From the NCBI GenBank assembly GCA_002069765.1, contig MWBZ01000023.1:1-47727 (forward strand): a stretch of 47,727 nt of DNA, read 5' to 3'. The notes below the pieces were generated by a model. That model did no database searches and was not told the origin of the DNA. It saw nothing but the letters and a program-made list of their open reading frames with translations. The stretch comes from a bacterium ADurb.Bin243 (GTDB taxonomy: Bacteria; Muiribacteriota; UBA9980). A program made the translations under genes and the position numbers. This document shows positions 32,603 to 42,055 of the stretch, piece by piece. Each line of letters starts with the position of its first letter. The stretch's first letter is position 1.

Positions 32603-34357
32603 ATGAGCGGTTCAAACGGTTCCGACACCTTTAAAGGGCTTAAGTTTCACCAGAAGCTTCATTTTAAGATTATAGTTTTGCTCGTGCTTATTTCTGCGGT
32701 CAATTACACGGTCAATTTTTATTTTGAAAAGACTAATTATGGCGAGCTCGAGCGTAATATTACCGAAATTACGAAAAGCTCCGTAGAAAGCGTCAGAAAT
32801 ATAGTAAGCGCCAATTTAAAACTTACGAGCGAGCGCTATATAAAGGTTCTCGTTGAACGGATATTTTTCGAGCAGCTTAATTTTCTAAAAGACCGCGCGG
32901 AGCTTAAAGAAATTAAAGAGCCGTCGAAAATAATCGATTTTTGCATCAACAGCAAAGAATATCAAAGCCTTTTCGCAAACGCCGATTCAGGCATGACTAA
33001 ATACGGCTACGTTACCGTATCGGTTTATGACGGGCCAAAACTCGTGCTCGTCGTACACAATAAGAAATCCATAATAGGCACCGATATCTATGAGCTGGTC
33101 AAAAAATTAAGCCCCGCCGACCGCGAAAAGCAGCAGACCGAAAAATTTATAAGCCGCTGGGTAAACCGCGAATCCGGCGGCATTTATTACGAACAGACCG
33201 CCACGTTCAAAGACGCTTCCATACCGGCCGAATATAATAAAAAATACGCTTATCAGCACTGGGGCAAGTTCAACGGCGCGGATATAGTTATAGAATACAC
33301 CACTTATATAGACGAATTCATGAAGGCGGTCAATCTTATCGAAAAACGCCATCAGGAAACTATCGATAAAATAACCGACTGCACGCGCTGTTCATTCGCG
33401 ACTAATATATCTAATTATCTTTATTTTTCGCTTTCTTTGACTCTGGCGCTGCTTTTGATTTCGTTTATGATTATAAAGTCTTATTTTATAACGCCTCTCA
33501 GAATCATCGCTTCAGGCCTGAATACTTTCGGCGCCGGCAGGCTGGATGAGCCCATTGAAAGCGGCGCGGGCGGCGAATTCTCCGTTATATGCGCTTCGGC
33601 TAATTCAATGGCGCAAAAACTCAGAGACACGCTTCACAGCCTCGAAAAAACCAACGCGGGCCTCGAAGAGAAGGTAAACGAACGCACGGCCGAACTGGCC
33701 GAATCCAAGAAGATGCTCGAAGCCGAAAAAGAAAAGAGCGAAGCGCTTATCAACAATATGCTGCCGCAAAAAATAGCGCGGCGCCTGATGGATAATCCCG
33801 AGCAGACGATCGCCGAAGAGTACGCCATGGCGACGATCTTATTTTCCGATTTCAAGGGGTTCACCAATCTCTCCGAAAGCTCCACGCCGCAGAAGCTCGT
33901 GCGCGAACTCAACGAAGTTTTCGCTTACTTCGACGGGCTCTGCGAAAAATATAAAGTGGAAAAAATCAAGACCATCGGCGACGCATATATGGCCGTAGCG
34001 GGGGTACCCGAATCGAGCGAGACCAGCCCGTTCGACGCCGTTGAAATGGGCCTTGCCATGAGGGACTTTATCGCCGAAAGATTAAAGAACAAAGACAATC
34101 TCGCGCTGGAAATCCGCATCGGCATTCATTCGGGACCGGTCATTGCCGGAGTGCTCGGGCGCAAGAAGATGATTTACGACATCTGGGGCGATTCGGTCAA
34201 TATCGCGAGCCGCATGGAATCTAACGGCGCGGCCGGTAAAGTCAATATTTCCGAATCCACGTACAAACTTTTAAAGAACCGCTATAAATGCGAAAGCCGC
34301 GGCACGGTGGAAATTAAGGGCAAAGGCGCCATGGCGATGTATTTTGTTGAACGTTAA
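32603..34357 (+). CDS. Membrane-bound class III adenylate cyclase with HAMP domain
   Basis: This 584-residue cyclase makes cAMP from ATP at the cytoplasmic face. One membrane segment lies at about 22-42 and a second at about 275-300, enclosing an unrecognised extracytoplasmic sensor of ~230 residues. A HAMP linker follows (FITPLRIIASGL to SANSMAQKL) and then a coiled coil (NERTAELAES). The catalytic domain starts with ATILFSDFKGFT (first metal Asp). The Lys of VEKIKTIGDAYM, which also carries the second metal Asp, and the Asp of YDIWGDSVNIASRM are the adenine-specifying pair, and the Asn/Arg transition-state residues are present. Unlike the relative at 19097 it should be active. GGAAGGG precedes the ATG. 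The ligand sensed is unknown. Confidence 0.92.
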   Translation: MSGSNGSDTFKGLKFHQKLHFKIIVLLVLISAVNYTVNFYFEKTNYGELERNITEITKSSVESVRNIVSANLKLTSERYIKVLVERIFFEQLNFLKDRAELKEIKEPSKIIDFCINSKEYQSLFANADSGMTKYGYVTVSVYDGPKLVLVVHNKKSIIGTDIYELVKKLSPADREKQQTEKFISRWVNRESGGIYYEQTATFKDASIPAEYNKKYAYQHWGKFNGADIVIEYTTYIDEFMKAVNLIEKRHQETIDKITDCTRCSFATNISNYLYFSLSLTLALLLISFMIIKSYFITPLRIIASGLNTFGAGRLDEPIESGAGGEFSVICASANSMAQKLRDTLHSLEKTNAGLEEKVNERTAELAESKKMLEAEKEKSEALINNMLPQKIARRLMDNPEQTIAEEYAMATILFSDFKGFTNLSESSTPQKLVRELNEVFAYFDGLCEKYKVEKIKTIGDAYMAVAGVPESSETSPFDAVEMGLAMRDFIAERLKNKDNLALEIRIGIHSGPVIAGVLGRKKMIYDIWGDSVNIASRMESNGAAGKVNISESTYKLLKNRYKCESRGTVEIKGKGAMAMYFVER

Positions 34358-34503
34358 AATTAACGGGTTTGAATCAAAAAATCTAAAACTCGATAATAAG
34401 CCTTTTAGCATAATTAACGAGATAGAAAATGCGAAAAACTTTATTAATTCGTAAATCGTTTCTAACGGCAGGCACAAGTGAAGAGCCGCTTTCAATATTA
34501 ATC

Positions 34504-35646
34504 CTATAAATTGAATTCAATAACGAATTTAGTGCCTTTATCCTGTAAGGCCTTAATTTCACCATGCAGCTGTCTTGTCATTACGTCCAGAAGCTGGAAC
34601 CCAAAACTTTCTGATGTCGAGATATCGAAGGATTCGGGGCTTCCGATTCCGTCGTCTGAGATAGAGATCGTAATGCGGTTATCGGAAACCGCGGCGGATA
34701 TCGTTATTAACCCGCTGGCGCGGCCGGCGAAAGCGTGTTTCATTATATTGGTTAAAATTTCGTTGAAAATTATTCCCAGAGCGGATAATCTTTTAGCGTC
34801 TATCATAAAATCGTCGATGCTTTTTTTTATTTTTACGATTTTACTGTTCGGAAAGTTTTCGACGATTTCGTCCGCCAGAGGCGATATATATTCTTTAAAC
34901 GATATTTTTTCCACGTCGTTAGACCGGTAAATCTTATCGTATAATATCATCATGCTGTTCACGCGGCTTATGGCGTCATCTAAAGCCGCTATGGCGGCCG
35001 GATCTTTTAAAGTCTCTTTTTGCAGAGTCATAATTCCGGCGACGGTGTTCATATTATTTTTAATACGGTGATGCACTTCTTTCAACAAAAGCTCTTTTTC
35101 GGCGAGAAGGTCGTTTACTTTTGAAATATTATGTTTTAAATGATCATTTTTGACGCTGAGGGCATGATTCATATAAAACAATTCTATATCTTTTTCGATA
35201 GTCTCGCGAAAGCTGAGAATTAACTGTTTATGTATTTCCGAATACTTGTTTTCTTTATTATCGAGAACGCATATAGTGCCGAACGGCGTATTGTCGGGCA
35301 AAGCGATAGGAAAACCCAGATATGATATCATGTTTAATTTTACGTCGGGATTATTTTTCCAGTGCTCGTCTTTAAGAGCGTTTGGAACGTGCAGCATTTC
35401 ATTAGTTTTTATAACCGTTTCGCAGTATAAGCCGGAATCTTTTAAATGCTCTTTATCGCCGGGCTTGTATGGATTATTTTCTGTTTTGCCCGAAAGGAAA
35501 ACAGAAATATCCGAATCGACTATCCGCATTATAAGGCTGGCGGGCACGTTTAATATTCTGGCAATTATATCAAGTATTTTTTGCCATTTTTCTTTCGTTT
35601 CATCGGAAATTTCCAATTGAATCGATTGCCGGTCGTGATCAATCAT
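34504..35646 (-). CDS. GAF-domain sensor histidine kinase of the HisKA_2 type
   Basis: This 380-residue cytoplasmic kinase has a GAF domain at about 15-160 (NPYKPGDKEHLKDSGLYCET, SYLGFPIALPDNTPFGTICVLD). The H box is EVHHRIKNNMNTVAGIM, the HisKA_2 signature, and the ATPase domain follows with NEILTNIMKHAF, ISDDGIGSPE and SFGFQLLDVM. Kinases of this class often feed single-domain regulators or ANTAR-type outputs. No response regulator lies beside it. It is convergent with the adenylate cyclase gene, with a 146-bp spacer in which I see no clear terminator. Confidence 0.9.
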   Translation of the reverse strand: MIDHDRQSIQLEISDETKEKWQKILDIIARILNVPASLIMRIVDSDISVFLSGKTENNPYKPGDKEHLKDSGLYCETVIKTNEMLHVPNALKDEHWKNNPDVKLNMISYLGFPIALPDNTPFGTICVLDNKENKYSEIHKQLILSFRETIEKDIELFYMNHALSVKNDHLKHNISKVNDLLAEKELLLKEVHHRIKNNMNTVAGIMTLQKETLKDPAAIAALDDAISRVNSMMILYDKIYRSNDVEKISFKEYISPLADEIVENFPNSKIVKIKKSIDDFMIDAKRLSALGIIFNEILTNIMKHAFAGRASGLITISAAVSDNRITISISDDGIGSPESFDISTSESFGFQLLDVMTRQLHGEIKALQDKGTKFVIEFNL

Positions 35647-35676
35647 TTTCGATCCTTTTTGAATTATTATTAAATA

Positions 35677-35705
35677 ATTTTACAAGAATATTTTAAAAAA
35701 AGCAA
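35677..35705 (-). promoter_or_regulatory. Sigma-70 promoter of the GAF kinase
   Basis: Reverse-strand TTGCTT (35705-35700) and TAAAAT (35682-35677) are 17 bp apart, about 31 bp before the ATG. Both boxes are identical to those of the P-type ATPase promoter. Confidence 0.6.
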
Positions 35706-35748
35706 GGAAAAATTGACTATTCGCTTTATTCGAAAGATAGAGGGATTT

Positions 35749-38505
35749 TTACGCGATCTGTCTTTCGGCCATTTTTTTGAAAAGGCCGCCGCGCTTTATA
35801 AGTTCTTCATAATTTCCGCATTCTACGACGCGGCCGGCCTCTACCACGAAAATACGGTCGGCTTTTATTATCGTGCTTAGCCTGTGGGCGATAACTATTC
35901 TCGTGGCATGGAGATTTTCGAGGCTCTCCGACACGACGGCCTGCGTTTTGTTGTCCAGCGCGCTCGTGGCTTCGTCGAAAATAATGACCCGCGGTTTTTT
36001 AACGAGCGCCCGCGCTATTAATATTCTCTGCTTCTGCCCGCCCGATATGGTCGAGGCGCCCTCGCTTATCATCGTATGCATGCCCATCGGCATCATTTCG
36101 ATGTCTTCGGCGAGGCCGGCGCGGCGCGCGGCGTCCCACGCGTCGTCTATGGTGAGCATGGAAGAACCCGTTATATTCGACAGAATAGTTCCCGACATAA
36201 GCTGGCCGTTCTGCAATACCACGCCGATCTGGCGCCGCACCGCCCTTACGTCCACGCCGGAAAGGTCGTGGCCGTCGTAGAGTATCGCGCCGGAAAGCGG
36301 CCTGTCGAAGCCAAGCAAAAGCCTTATAAGCGTGGATTTTCCGCTGCCGGATGGGCCCACGATCGCCGCGAATTCGCCTGGTTTTATGCTCATGGATACG
36401 TCGCTTAAAGCGGGGATGAGGCTGCCTTCGTATTTGAATGTGACGCCGCTTATTTCCACGGCGCCGTTCAGTTCGCCCGGATCCTCCTTGGCCTCGTCGA
36501 ATTCAGGAACGGCTTCCAGTATGGGTTTCGCTCTTTCATAAAGCGTGTAAGCGCTGAGAAGCGACAGGGTCGAAGAAGAAATTTCGCTCATGCCCGCGAA
36601 AAAAGTCGAAAAAGCCGAGCTGAAAGCTGTAAACGCGCCGGAAGTCATCGTCTGACCGGATTCGGGATAATTGACGATGCACCAGAAAAATATAATGGAG
36701 CACACCAGCGTATAGGCCGAATTAAAAACCGTAGTCAAATTCGTAAGAATATAGGAGGGTATTTCTTTTTTTTCTTTGAAAAGTTTCGCCCACAGGCCGA
36801 AAGCTCTGCTTTCCGCGCCCGCCACCCGGAACTTGGCTATGCCGCTGATTATTCCGAAAATCAGGCCGGAAAGCTTTCCGTCAAGCTCCATTATGCGTTT
36901 TGAATAATTATACTGAAGCAGAAGAACCGAGAAATAAAACAGCACGGCTATAAGCGCGAGGCCGGCCGCTATCAGAGCCAGTTTCTTGCTGTAATAAAAA
37001 AGCAGGAAGAAGTTTAAAACCGAAAAAGTTCCGGTCAAAAGCGAGCTGAAAACGGTTCCGGAAATGGTCTGTCTTATAGAATTTACGCTCAGCGCCCGCA
37101 TCGCGAGATCGCCGGTGGAGAATTTCCTGAAAAAAGGCGCAGGAAGAGCTAAAAGCCTGTCCCATACGGCCGCCTGCAAAGACGCGTCAATTTTATTTTG
37201 AAAACGGAGCGTCGCGATGGAGCGGAAAAACTGCACCAGCAGGACGCATATGGCGGCCGAGATTAAAATGGCCGTAATCTGGACCATCTGCGTGCGCTCT
37301 ATTTCGGGTATAAGCGTGTCGAAAGCGATGCCGGTCGCCATGGGCGTAAGCATATTTATTATGCTCAGAGCCGCGCCGGCGAGCACCATCATGGCCGCGT
37401 CACGGAATATGCCGGCGTCCGCCGCGTAGCGGCTTATATCTCTTATGCCGAGCGGCCTTGCCGGAAGAGGCTTGTAAAACATATACGCGATGCCCGAAAG
37501 CATGGCGGCCTCTTTGCGGCCGACATTCAATGCTTTTCCGCCGCCGGGGATATGCAATTTATAACTCGACGCCGATTGCGGAATAAGGGCGGCCGGCCGG
37601 CCGTCTTCGAGGTAGGCCAGAAGCGGCCCCGAGTCTTTTGTCCACCACTCGCCGCGCAGCAGAACTTTTCTGTGGCGCACCATCGAAAAGCGCGCCGTTT
37701 CAGAAACCGGATCGGCGATAGCTTCGCCTTTTTTTATGGCCGGCGGTATTATGATTTCTATTTTCGAGGCCGCTCCGACGAGCATGCACGCGGCGGCGAA
37801 TTCTCCGTTAGCGGCGTCCGCCGTTGAAACGCCTTCGAATTGCGGATCGACTATCGAAGCGAAACCGGAAAGGGAGCGTTCAACGATCTCGGCGTCGCGC
37901 GCGGTCTTTTTAGCGAGCCTTGATATTTCTTCGTTTTCGGCGTTTTGCGTATATATTTTAAACCAGAAACGGTTGGTGACCGGAAAATACCCGGCGTGGC
38001 CGGCAAAAAAAGCGAGATAACTTCCGAGCGCTTCCACTTCGCCTTCGATAAGCTTTACCCACAGGACCTCTCCCGGTCTCGCGCCGTATGAAAAATTGTC
38101 CCGCATGGCGATAGCATCGCCGGGTTCTATAAATTCAAGGTTTTTTGGGGGGAGTTTATAGCCTACCAGCGCGAAAGTTATATTTTCGGCCCAGCCGTCT
38201 AAAAGCGCGGCTTTCGAGCCGTCATCGCCCGCGTCCGCGGCGAGAAAGCCGATCGGTTTTTCTTCGAGGACGGCCGTCGGGGCCGCTCCGGCGACTATCC
38301 TGCAGGGATTGTCGGGGCGGAAATCAAAACCGGCCAGCATCTGGCCTTTTTCAGCGGTGAAAAGCCAGCTTTTCCTGCCGAAAGAGCCGTCGGGACGGAT
38401 TCTGGTTAGAAAGACGTTGACCGAGCCTTCCCTGACCAGCCACGCTTTTTTATCGCCTTCCAATACGAAGCAATCTTTAGCTTTTAGATCGATAATCATA
38501 ATCAT
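35749..38505 (-). CDS. NHLM/NHLP bacteriocin-type ABC exporter, permease/ATPase subunit without peptidase
   Basis: This 918-residue half-transporter has an unusually long N-terminal part of ~350 residues with a cyclic-nucleotide-binding-like start (FVLEGDKKAWLVREGSVNVFLT). Such a part is typical of the second ABC subunit of NHLM peptide export systems. Six membrane helices follow (about 375-650), then the nucleotide-binding domain: Walker A GPSGSGKST, signature ISGGQKQRI, Walker B VIIFDEATSALD and switch IVIAHRLST. It has no C39 peptidase and probably pairs with the C39-bearing exporter 16 bp upstream. It is the last gene of the operon. A GGA before the second in-frame ATG at 38499 makes that start possible too. 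Confidence 0.88.
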   Translation of the reverse strand: MIMIIDLKAKDCFVLEGDKKAWLVREGSVNVFLTRIRPDGSFGRKSWLFTAEKGQMLAGFDFRPDNPCRIVAGAAPTAVLEEKPIGFLAADAGDDGSKAALLDGWAENITFALVGYKLPPKNLEFIEPGDAIAMRDNFSYGARPGEVLWVKLIEGEVEALGSYLAFFAGHAGYFPVTNRFWFKIYTQNAENEEISRLAKKTARDAEIVERSLSGFASIVDPQFEGVSTADAANGEFAAACMLVGAASKIEIIIPPAIKKGEAIADPVSETARFSMVRHRKVLLRGEWWTKDSGPLLAYLEDGRPAALIPQSASSYKLHIPGGGKALNVGRKEAAMLSGIAYMFYKPLPARPLGIRDISRYAADAGIFRDAAMMVLAGAALSIINMLTPMATGIAFDTLIPEIERTQMVQITAILISAAICVLLVQFFRSIATLRFQNKIDASLQAAVWDRLLALPAPFFRKFSTGDLAMRALSVNSIRQTISGTVFSSLLTGTFSVLNFFLLFYYSKKLALIAAGLALIAVLFYFSVLLLQYNYSKRIMELDGKLSGLIFGIISGIAKFRVAGAESRAFGLWAKLFKEKKEIPSYILTNLTTVFNSAYTLVCSIIFFWCIVNYPESGQTMTSGAFTAFSSAFSTFFAGMSEISSSTLSLLSAYTLYERAKPILEAVPEFDEAKEDPGELNGAVEISGVTFKYEGSLIPALSDVSMSIKPGEFAAIVGPSGSGKSTLIRLLLGFDRPLSGAILYDGHDLSGVDVRAVRRQIGVVLQNGQLMSGTILSNITGSSMLTIDDAWDAARRAGLAEDIEMMPMGMHTMISEGASTISGGQKQRILIARALVKKPRVIIFDEATSALDNKTQAVVSESLENLHATRIVIAHRLSTIIKADRIFVVEAGRVVECGNYEELIKRGGLFKKMAERQIA

Positions 38506-38521
38506 TTTCCATTATTATCAG

Positions 38522-40699
38522 TTAATGCATTTTTATTAATTGCGAATAGGCGCTGTCCGGGTCCGCCGAGAGTTCTTCGTGCGTTCCGCGGCAGACGATC
38601 TTGCCGTATTCCATCACTATTATTTCGTCGCAGTCGCGAACGGTGCTTAGCCGGTGGGCCACTATAATGCAGGTGCAGCCGCGCCGCCTGAGGCTTTCGT
38701 CGATCATTTTTTCGGTCTGCGGGTCGAGCGCGCTGGTGGCCTCGTCGAGGATCATAACGCTGGGGTTTATCGCGAGCGCCCTCGCTATTTCGAGCCTCTG
38801 GCGCTGGCCGCCGCTGAAGTTCTTTCCGCCTTCCTCGGTCCAGGCTTCATAAGCGGCCGGCCGGCGAGCTATGTCCTCGTGAATGGCCGCGTCGCCGGTT
38901 GCGAGAAATACCGAAGCGTCCGGAATGGAATAATCCCATAATATGATATTTTCTTTGACGCTGCCTTCGAAAATGGAAATATCCTGGTCCACTATTGAAA
39001 TCGAGTTGGTGATAACGCCGTTGGATATTTGCGAACGCGGGCGCCCGTCAAAAAGTATTTCGCCCGACCACGGCATATAAAGGCCGGAAACGAGCTTGGC
39101 GACGGTCGATTTTCCTGAACCCGAACTTCCTACGAGGGCCACGCGCATGCCCGGCTTGAGTTTGAGGTCGAAGTTTTCTATGAGCGGCGGCTCGAGCCTG
39201 CTGTAACCGAAAGTGACGTTTTTTAATTCGACGAAACCTTCTAATTTGGATATTTTTTCATCGGCGCGCTCCGCGCATTTTTCCGTAAACCTTTTATCTT
39301 CGCGGTAATTCATTACATCGTCTATCCTGTTCATGCTGCCTTCGAGCTCCTGAAGCGAAGAGCCCAGCTGGACGAGCCTGTTGACCGGCTCGATAAAGCT
39401 CGCCATGAGGCTTTGAAAAGCCACCAGCATACCGAGGGTCATCTTTCCGTCCATGACCAGAAAACCTCCGAAGCCTAGAATTAGAGCGTTATTCAAAGCG
39501 TTGAGGAACGTCGGAACGCAGGCTATGAACTGGTTCGTCGTTTCCATGTCCTGCGACGCGCAGATCACGTTCGCGTGAAGGCCGCTGATCTTGGCGAAAA
39601 AGTCAGTTTCGGACCCGGACGCCTTAAGCGTTTCTATTATAGAAAGGCCGCTCACCGCATCGCCGGTGAACTTGCCTCTTATCTGAAGCAGTTTCTGGTT
39701 TTGATCCACTTTGCGGCGGGCCACCGACTTTAATATGAGTATGTTTATAACGGCTATGCAGGCGCCTATCGCGGTGAGCATGACATCGTACTGGCACATC
39801 AAAAAGGCGTAAAAGACTATAAGAAGGCAGTTCAGGGCGTTGGTGGCCAGTTCGCCCGAAAAAAGCTGAGCGACCTGGTCGTTGGACTGAAGCCGCGAGC
39901 TGAGATCGCCGGCGAAGCGCTGCGCGAAAAATTCTATGGGCAGGTGAAGGACATGCATGAAAAATTTCGAAGAGGTAGAAAGCGCCAGCTTGATTTCGAG
40001 CATCGAGAGGTGGTGCTGCTGAAGGGCCGTGAGCAGGGCGCGCAGAACGCCGGTTAAAATCATTCCAAGTATCAGCGGCCGCAGCCAGTCGGTCGAATTT
40101 CCGATCAGTATATTATCTATGAATATTTGTGAAAAAGTCGGTATGACAAGGCCTGGAATTACAAGGAAAAGGCCGGCCAGAACCGAATATGTAAGCGCCA
40201 TTCCCGCGCCCGGCAGCCTTTTGAGTATCGCTTCTATCATGCTTTTTTTACGGCCGCCGGTTTTGAATTCGGGCGTCTTTTCAAATATCAGTGCCACGCC
40301 CGTATAAGACTCGTTGAATTCTTCGAATGAAACGACGCGCGGGCCTTCCGCCGGGTCGTTGAGATAAACCCTGTTGCCCGAAAATCCTTCCAGCACGAGA
40401 AAATGGTTGAAGTTCCAGTGTATTATCGCCGGGACTTTTATGAACCTGAGTTCTTCGGGTTCGTATCTATAGCCCTTTGCCGTGAGATTATAGCCGCGGG
40501 CGGCCTTAAGCAGGTTTGATGCCTTGCTTCCGTCGCGCGATATTCCGCATTTTTCACGCAGCTCTTCGAGAGTTATAAAAAGCCCGTAATAACTCAGAAT
40601 AATTCCAATCGAAGCGGCGCCGCACTCGACGGCTTCCATCTGGATAAGAGTGGGCGTCTTGACTCTTTTATATTTCTTTTTTATCGTTTCTTTCGGCAT
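38522..40699 (-). CDS. NHLM/NHLP bacteriocin-type ABC exporter with N-terminal C39 leader peptidase
   Basis: This 725-residue peptidase-containing exporter removes a double-glycine-type leader and exports the peptide. The C39 peptidase occupies residues about 12-150: TLIQMEAVECGAAS with the catalytic Cys and preceding Gln-Met-Glu, WNFNHFLVLEG with the His, and LNDPAEGPR with the Asp. Six membrane helices follow (about 165-460), then the nucleotide-binding domain with GSSGSGKST, FSGGQRQRLE, MILDEATSALD and VAHRLST. All catalytic residues are intact. Gene order next to an HlyD-type adaptor and a second ABC subunit matches NHLM RiPP export operons. Its substrate should carry a leader ending in GG or a similar pair; no such gene is visible here. 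Confidence 0.92.
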   Translation of the reverse strand: MPKETIKKKYKRVKTPTLIQMEAVECGAASIGIILSYYGLFITLEELREKCGISRDGSKASNLLKAARGYNLTAKGYRYEPEELRFIKVPAIIHWNFNHFLVLEGFSGNRVYLNDPAEGPRVVSFEEFNESYTGVALIFEKTPEFKTGGRKKSMIEAILKRLPGAGMALTYSVLAGLFLVIPGLVIPTFSQIFIDNILIGNSTDWLRPLILGMILTGVLRALLTALQQHHLSMLEIKLALSTSSKFFMHVLHLPIEFFAQRFAGDLSSRLQSNDQVAQLFSGELATNALNCLLIVFYAFLMCQYDVMLTAIGACIAVINILILKSVARRKVDQNQKLLQIRGKFTGDAVSGLSIIETLKASGSETDFFAKISGLHANVICASQDMETTNQFIACVPTFLNALNNALILGFGGFLVMDGKMTLGMLVAFQSLMASFIEPVNRLVQLGSSLQELEGSMNRIDDVMNYREDKRFTEKCAERADEKISKLEGFVELKNVTFGYSRLEPPLIENFDLKLKPGMRVALVGSSGSGKSTVAKLVSGLYMPWSGEILFDGRPRSQISNGVITNSISIVDQDISIFEGSVKENIILWDYSIPDASVFLATGDAAIHEDIARRPAAYEAWTEEGGKNFSGGQRQRLEIARALAINPSVMILDEATSALDPQTEKMIDESLRRRGCTCIIVAHRLSTVRDCDEIIVMEYGKIVCRGTHEELSADPDSAYSQLIKMH

Positions 40700-40756
40700 C
40701 GATGACCTTTACATAAATTCATGAATTATTATCGATTCGCTATCGCTGTCAATATC

Positions 40757-40787
40757 ACTGTTCACTATGCACTGTACACTATTCGTT
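40757..40787. repeat. 31-bp relic related to the interior of the MITE
   Basis: This stretch matches MITE bases 46283-46313 at 26 of 31 positions. It starts at the stop codon of the HlyD-type gene and runs into the 86-bp spacer before the C39 exporter. No terminal repeats are visible here, so it is at best an old remnant. Confidence 0.5.
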
Positions 40788-42051
40788 AGTAATAGATGCC
40801 CGTCCATTTTTTCAATATGGGAATAACCAGATTTATGGGCCTTTCAGTTTTATATGTAACCAGAGATTCGCAAAATGTTCCGCTCTGGATTTTTAGCGGC
40901 GGCCCTTTTTCGGTGGACCATTTATATCCGCTGTAAGTCGTTTTATCGCTTATGAGATCGGCTTTTACTTCGAGCACCGCGCCAGAATTGGTTATTGACG
41001 AAACCAGCTGGTCGTTAGCCAGAAGTTCGAGTATTCGAGCGGATGTGACCGGATATTCGGATACTTTCGTCACTTTGCCTAGAATGAAGCCGTATTCTTC
41101 CTTTTTAACTATCGTCGGCGATATTCGTATATCCATGCCCGGTTTTACCAGCTTGCCCTCGCCTATGGGAACATAGACGATCGCCTCGATATCCTTGATG
41201 TTTTTTCCGATAAGCTCAAGAGTGACGATCGCTTCGCCGGAAGCGACGGATTTTCCGATGGCGGCGACTATCTGAACGACCTTTCCTGCATAGGGGCTGA
41301 TTATTTTAGACGAATCTTCATATTTTTTAAGAAGGGTATTCAGGTTGTCTGTATTTTCTTTGATCTGGCCGTCGATCGTATATATTTCTTCATTCTGCGT
41401 CTTTTTCGTTTCGACTTTTTTCACTTCGAGCTCTTTGAGCTGGTTTTTGGATGATGCGATGGTTTCTTCGAGAGTGTTGATCTGTTGTTTGGTGGAAAGC
41501 GCCGTGTCTTTGGTTATAAGCCCTTTTTCGACCAGCGTTTTCTGATTGGCCAATTTTTCATTTAAAATTTTCAGGTTTTCGGTATTGCTTTTGATCGAGT
41601 CGTTGAGTTTTTTCGCTTCGTCGTCGATATATTCGATATTTTTAATATTACTTTCAGAGTTATACGATATGGTTTTTTCTTTCTGCGCGACCAGGTTTTT
41701 AATTTTTTCACGCAGATCTACTATCTGATTGAGGGTTGTGGATTGATCGATTCTGGCCACTACGTCGCCTTCTTTTACGAAATCGCCTTCGCGGACGCGG
41801 ATATCGATGATCTTTCCGGTGAAGTCATGGCTGATATTAAAAAGGCCGCCTGTTTTTATGAGCATGCCGGTGCCGCTGACCTTATATGATATGGTCCCGA
41901 ATACGCCCCATATTAAGCCCGTGGCGATAGCCAGGGCCGCCGCTAAAAGCGCGAGCCAGCCTCGCGGATGAGTTATTACGACAAGCCTGTCGAGCTGATC
42001 GGGCGTCGAGAGTTTTTCCAGGGCAGCTTTTCTAAAAAGTTCGCCGGACAT
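40786..42051 (-). CDS. HlyD-family adaptor of a NHLM-type peptide secretion system
   Basis: This 421-residue membrane-fusion protein has an N-terminal cytoplasmic stretch (LFRKAALEKLSTPDQLDRL) typical of NHLM secretion proteins, then a single membrane segment at about 33-53. Half a biotinyl-lipoyl domain follows (FTGKIIDIRVREGDFVKEGDVVARI), a long coiled-coil hairpin (about 110-240), the second lipoyl half (ISPYAGKVVQIVAAIGKSVASGEAIVTL) and a beta-barrel region. It should bridge the ABC exporters to an outer-membrane TolC-type channel. GGAAG overlaps the stop of the upstream lipoprotein gene, so the two are translationally coupled. Its stop codon lies at the edge of a MITE-related relic. Confidence 0.9.
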   Translation of the reverse strand: MSGELFRKAALEKLSTPDQLDRLVVITHPRGWLALLAAALAIATGLIWGVFGTISYKVSGTGMLIKTGGLFNISHDFTGKIIDIRVREGDFVKEGDVVARIDQSTTLNQIVDLREKIKNLVAQKEKTISYNSESNIKNIEYIDDEAKKLNDSIKSNTENLKILNEKLANQKTLVEKGLITKDTALSTKQQINTLEETIASSKNQLKELEVKKVETKKTQNEEIYTIDGQIKENTDNLNTLLKKYEDSSKIISPYAGKVVQIVAAIGKSVASGEAIVTLELIGKNIKDIEAIVYVPIGEGKLVKPGMDIRISPTIVKKEEYGFILGKVTKVSEYPVTSARILELLANDQLVSSITNSGAVLEVKADLISDKTTYSGYKWSTEKGPPLKIQSGTFCESLVTYKTERPINLVIPILKKWTGIYY

Positions 42052-42055
42052 TTTT

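Noticed and set aside
34358-34503. Terminator between the convergent cyclase and kinase genes
   Set aside because: No stem of more than five pairs with a T-run was found.
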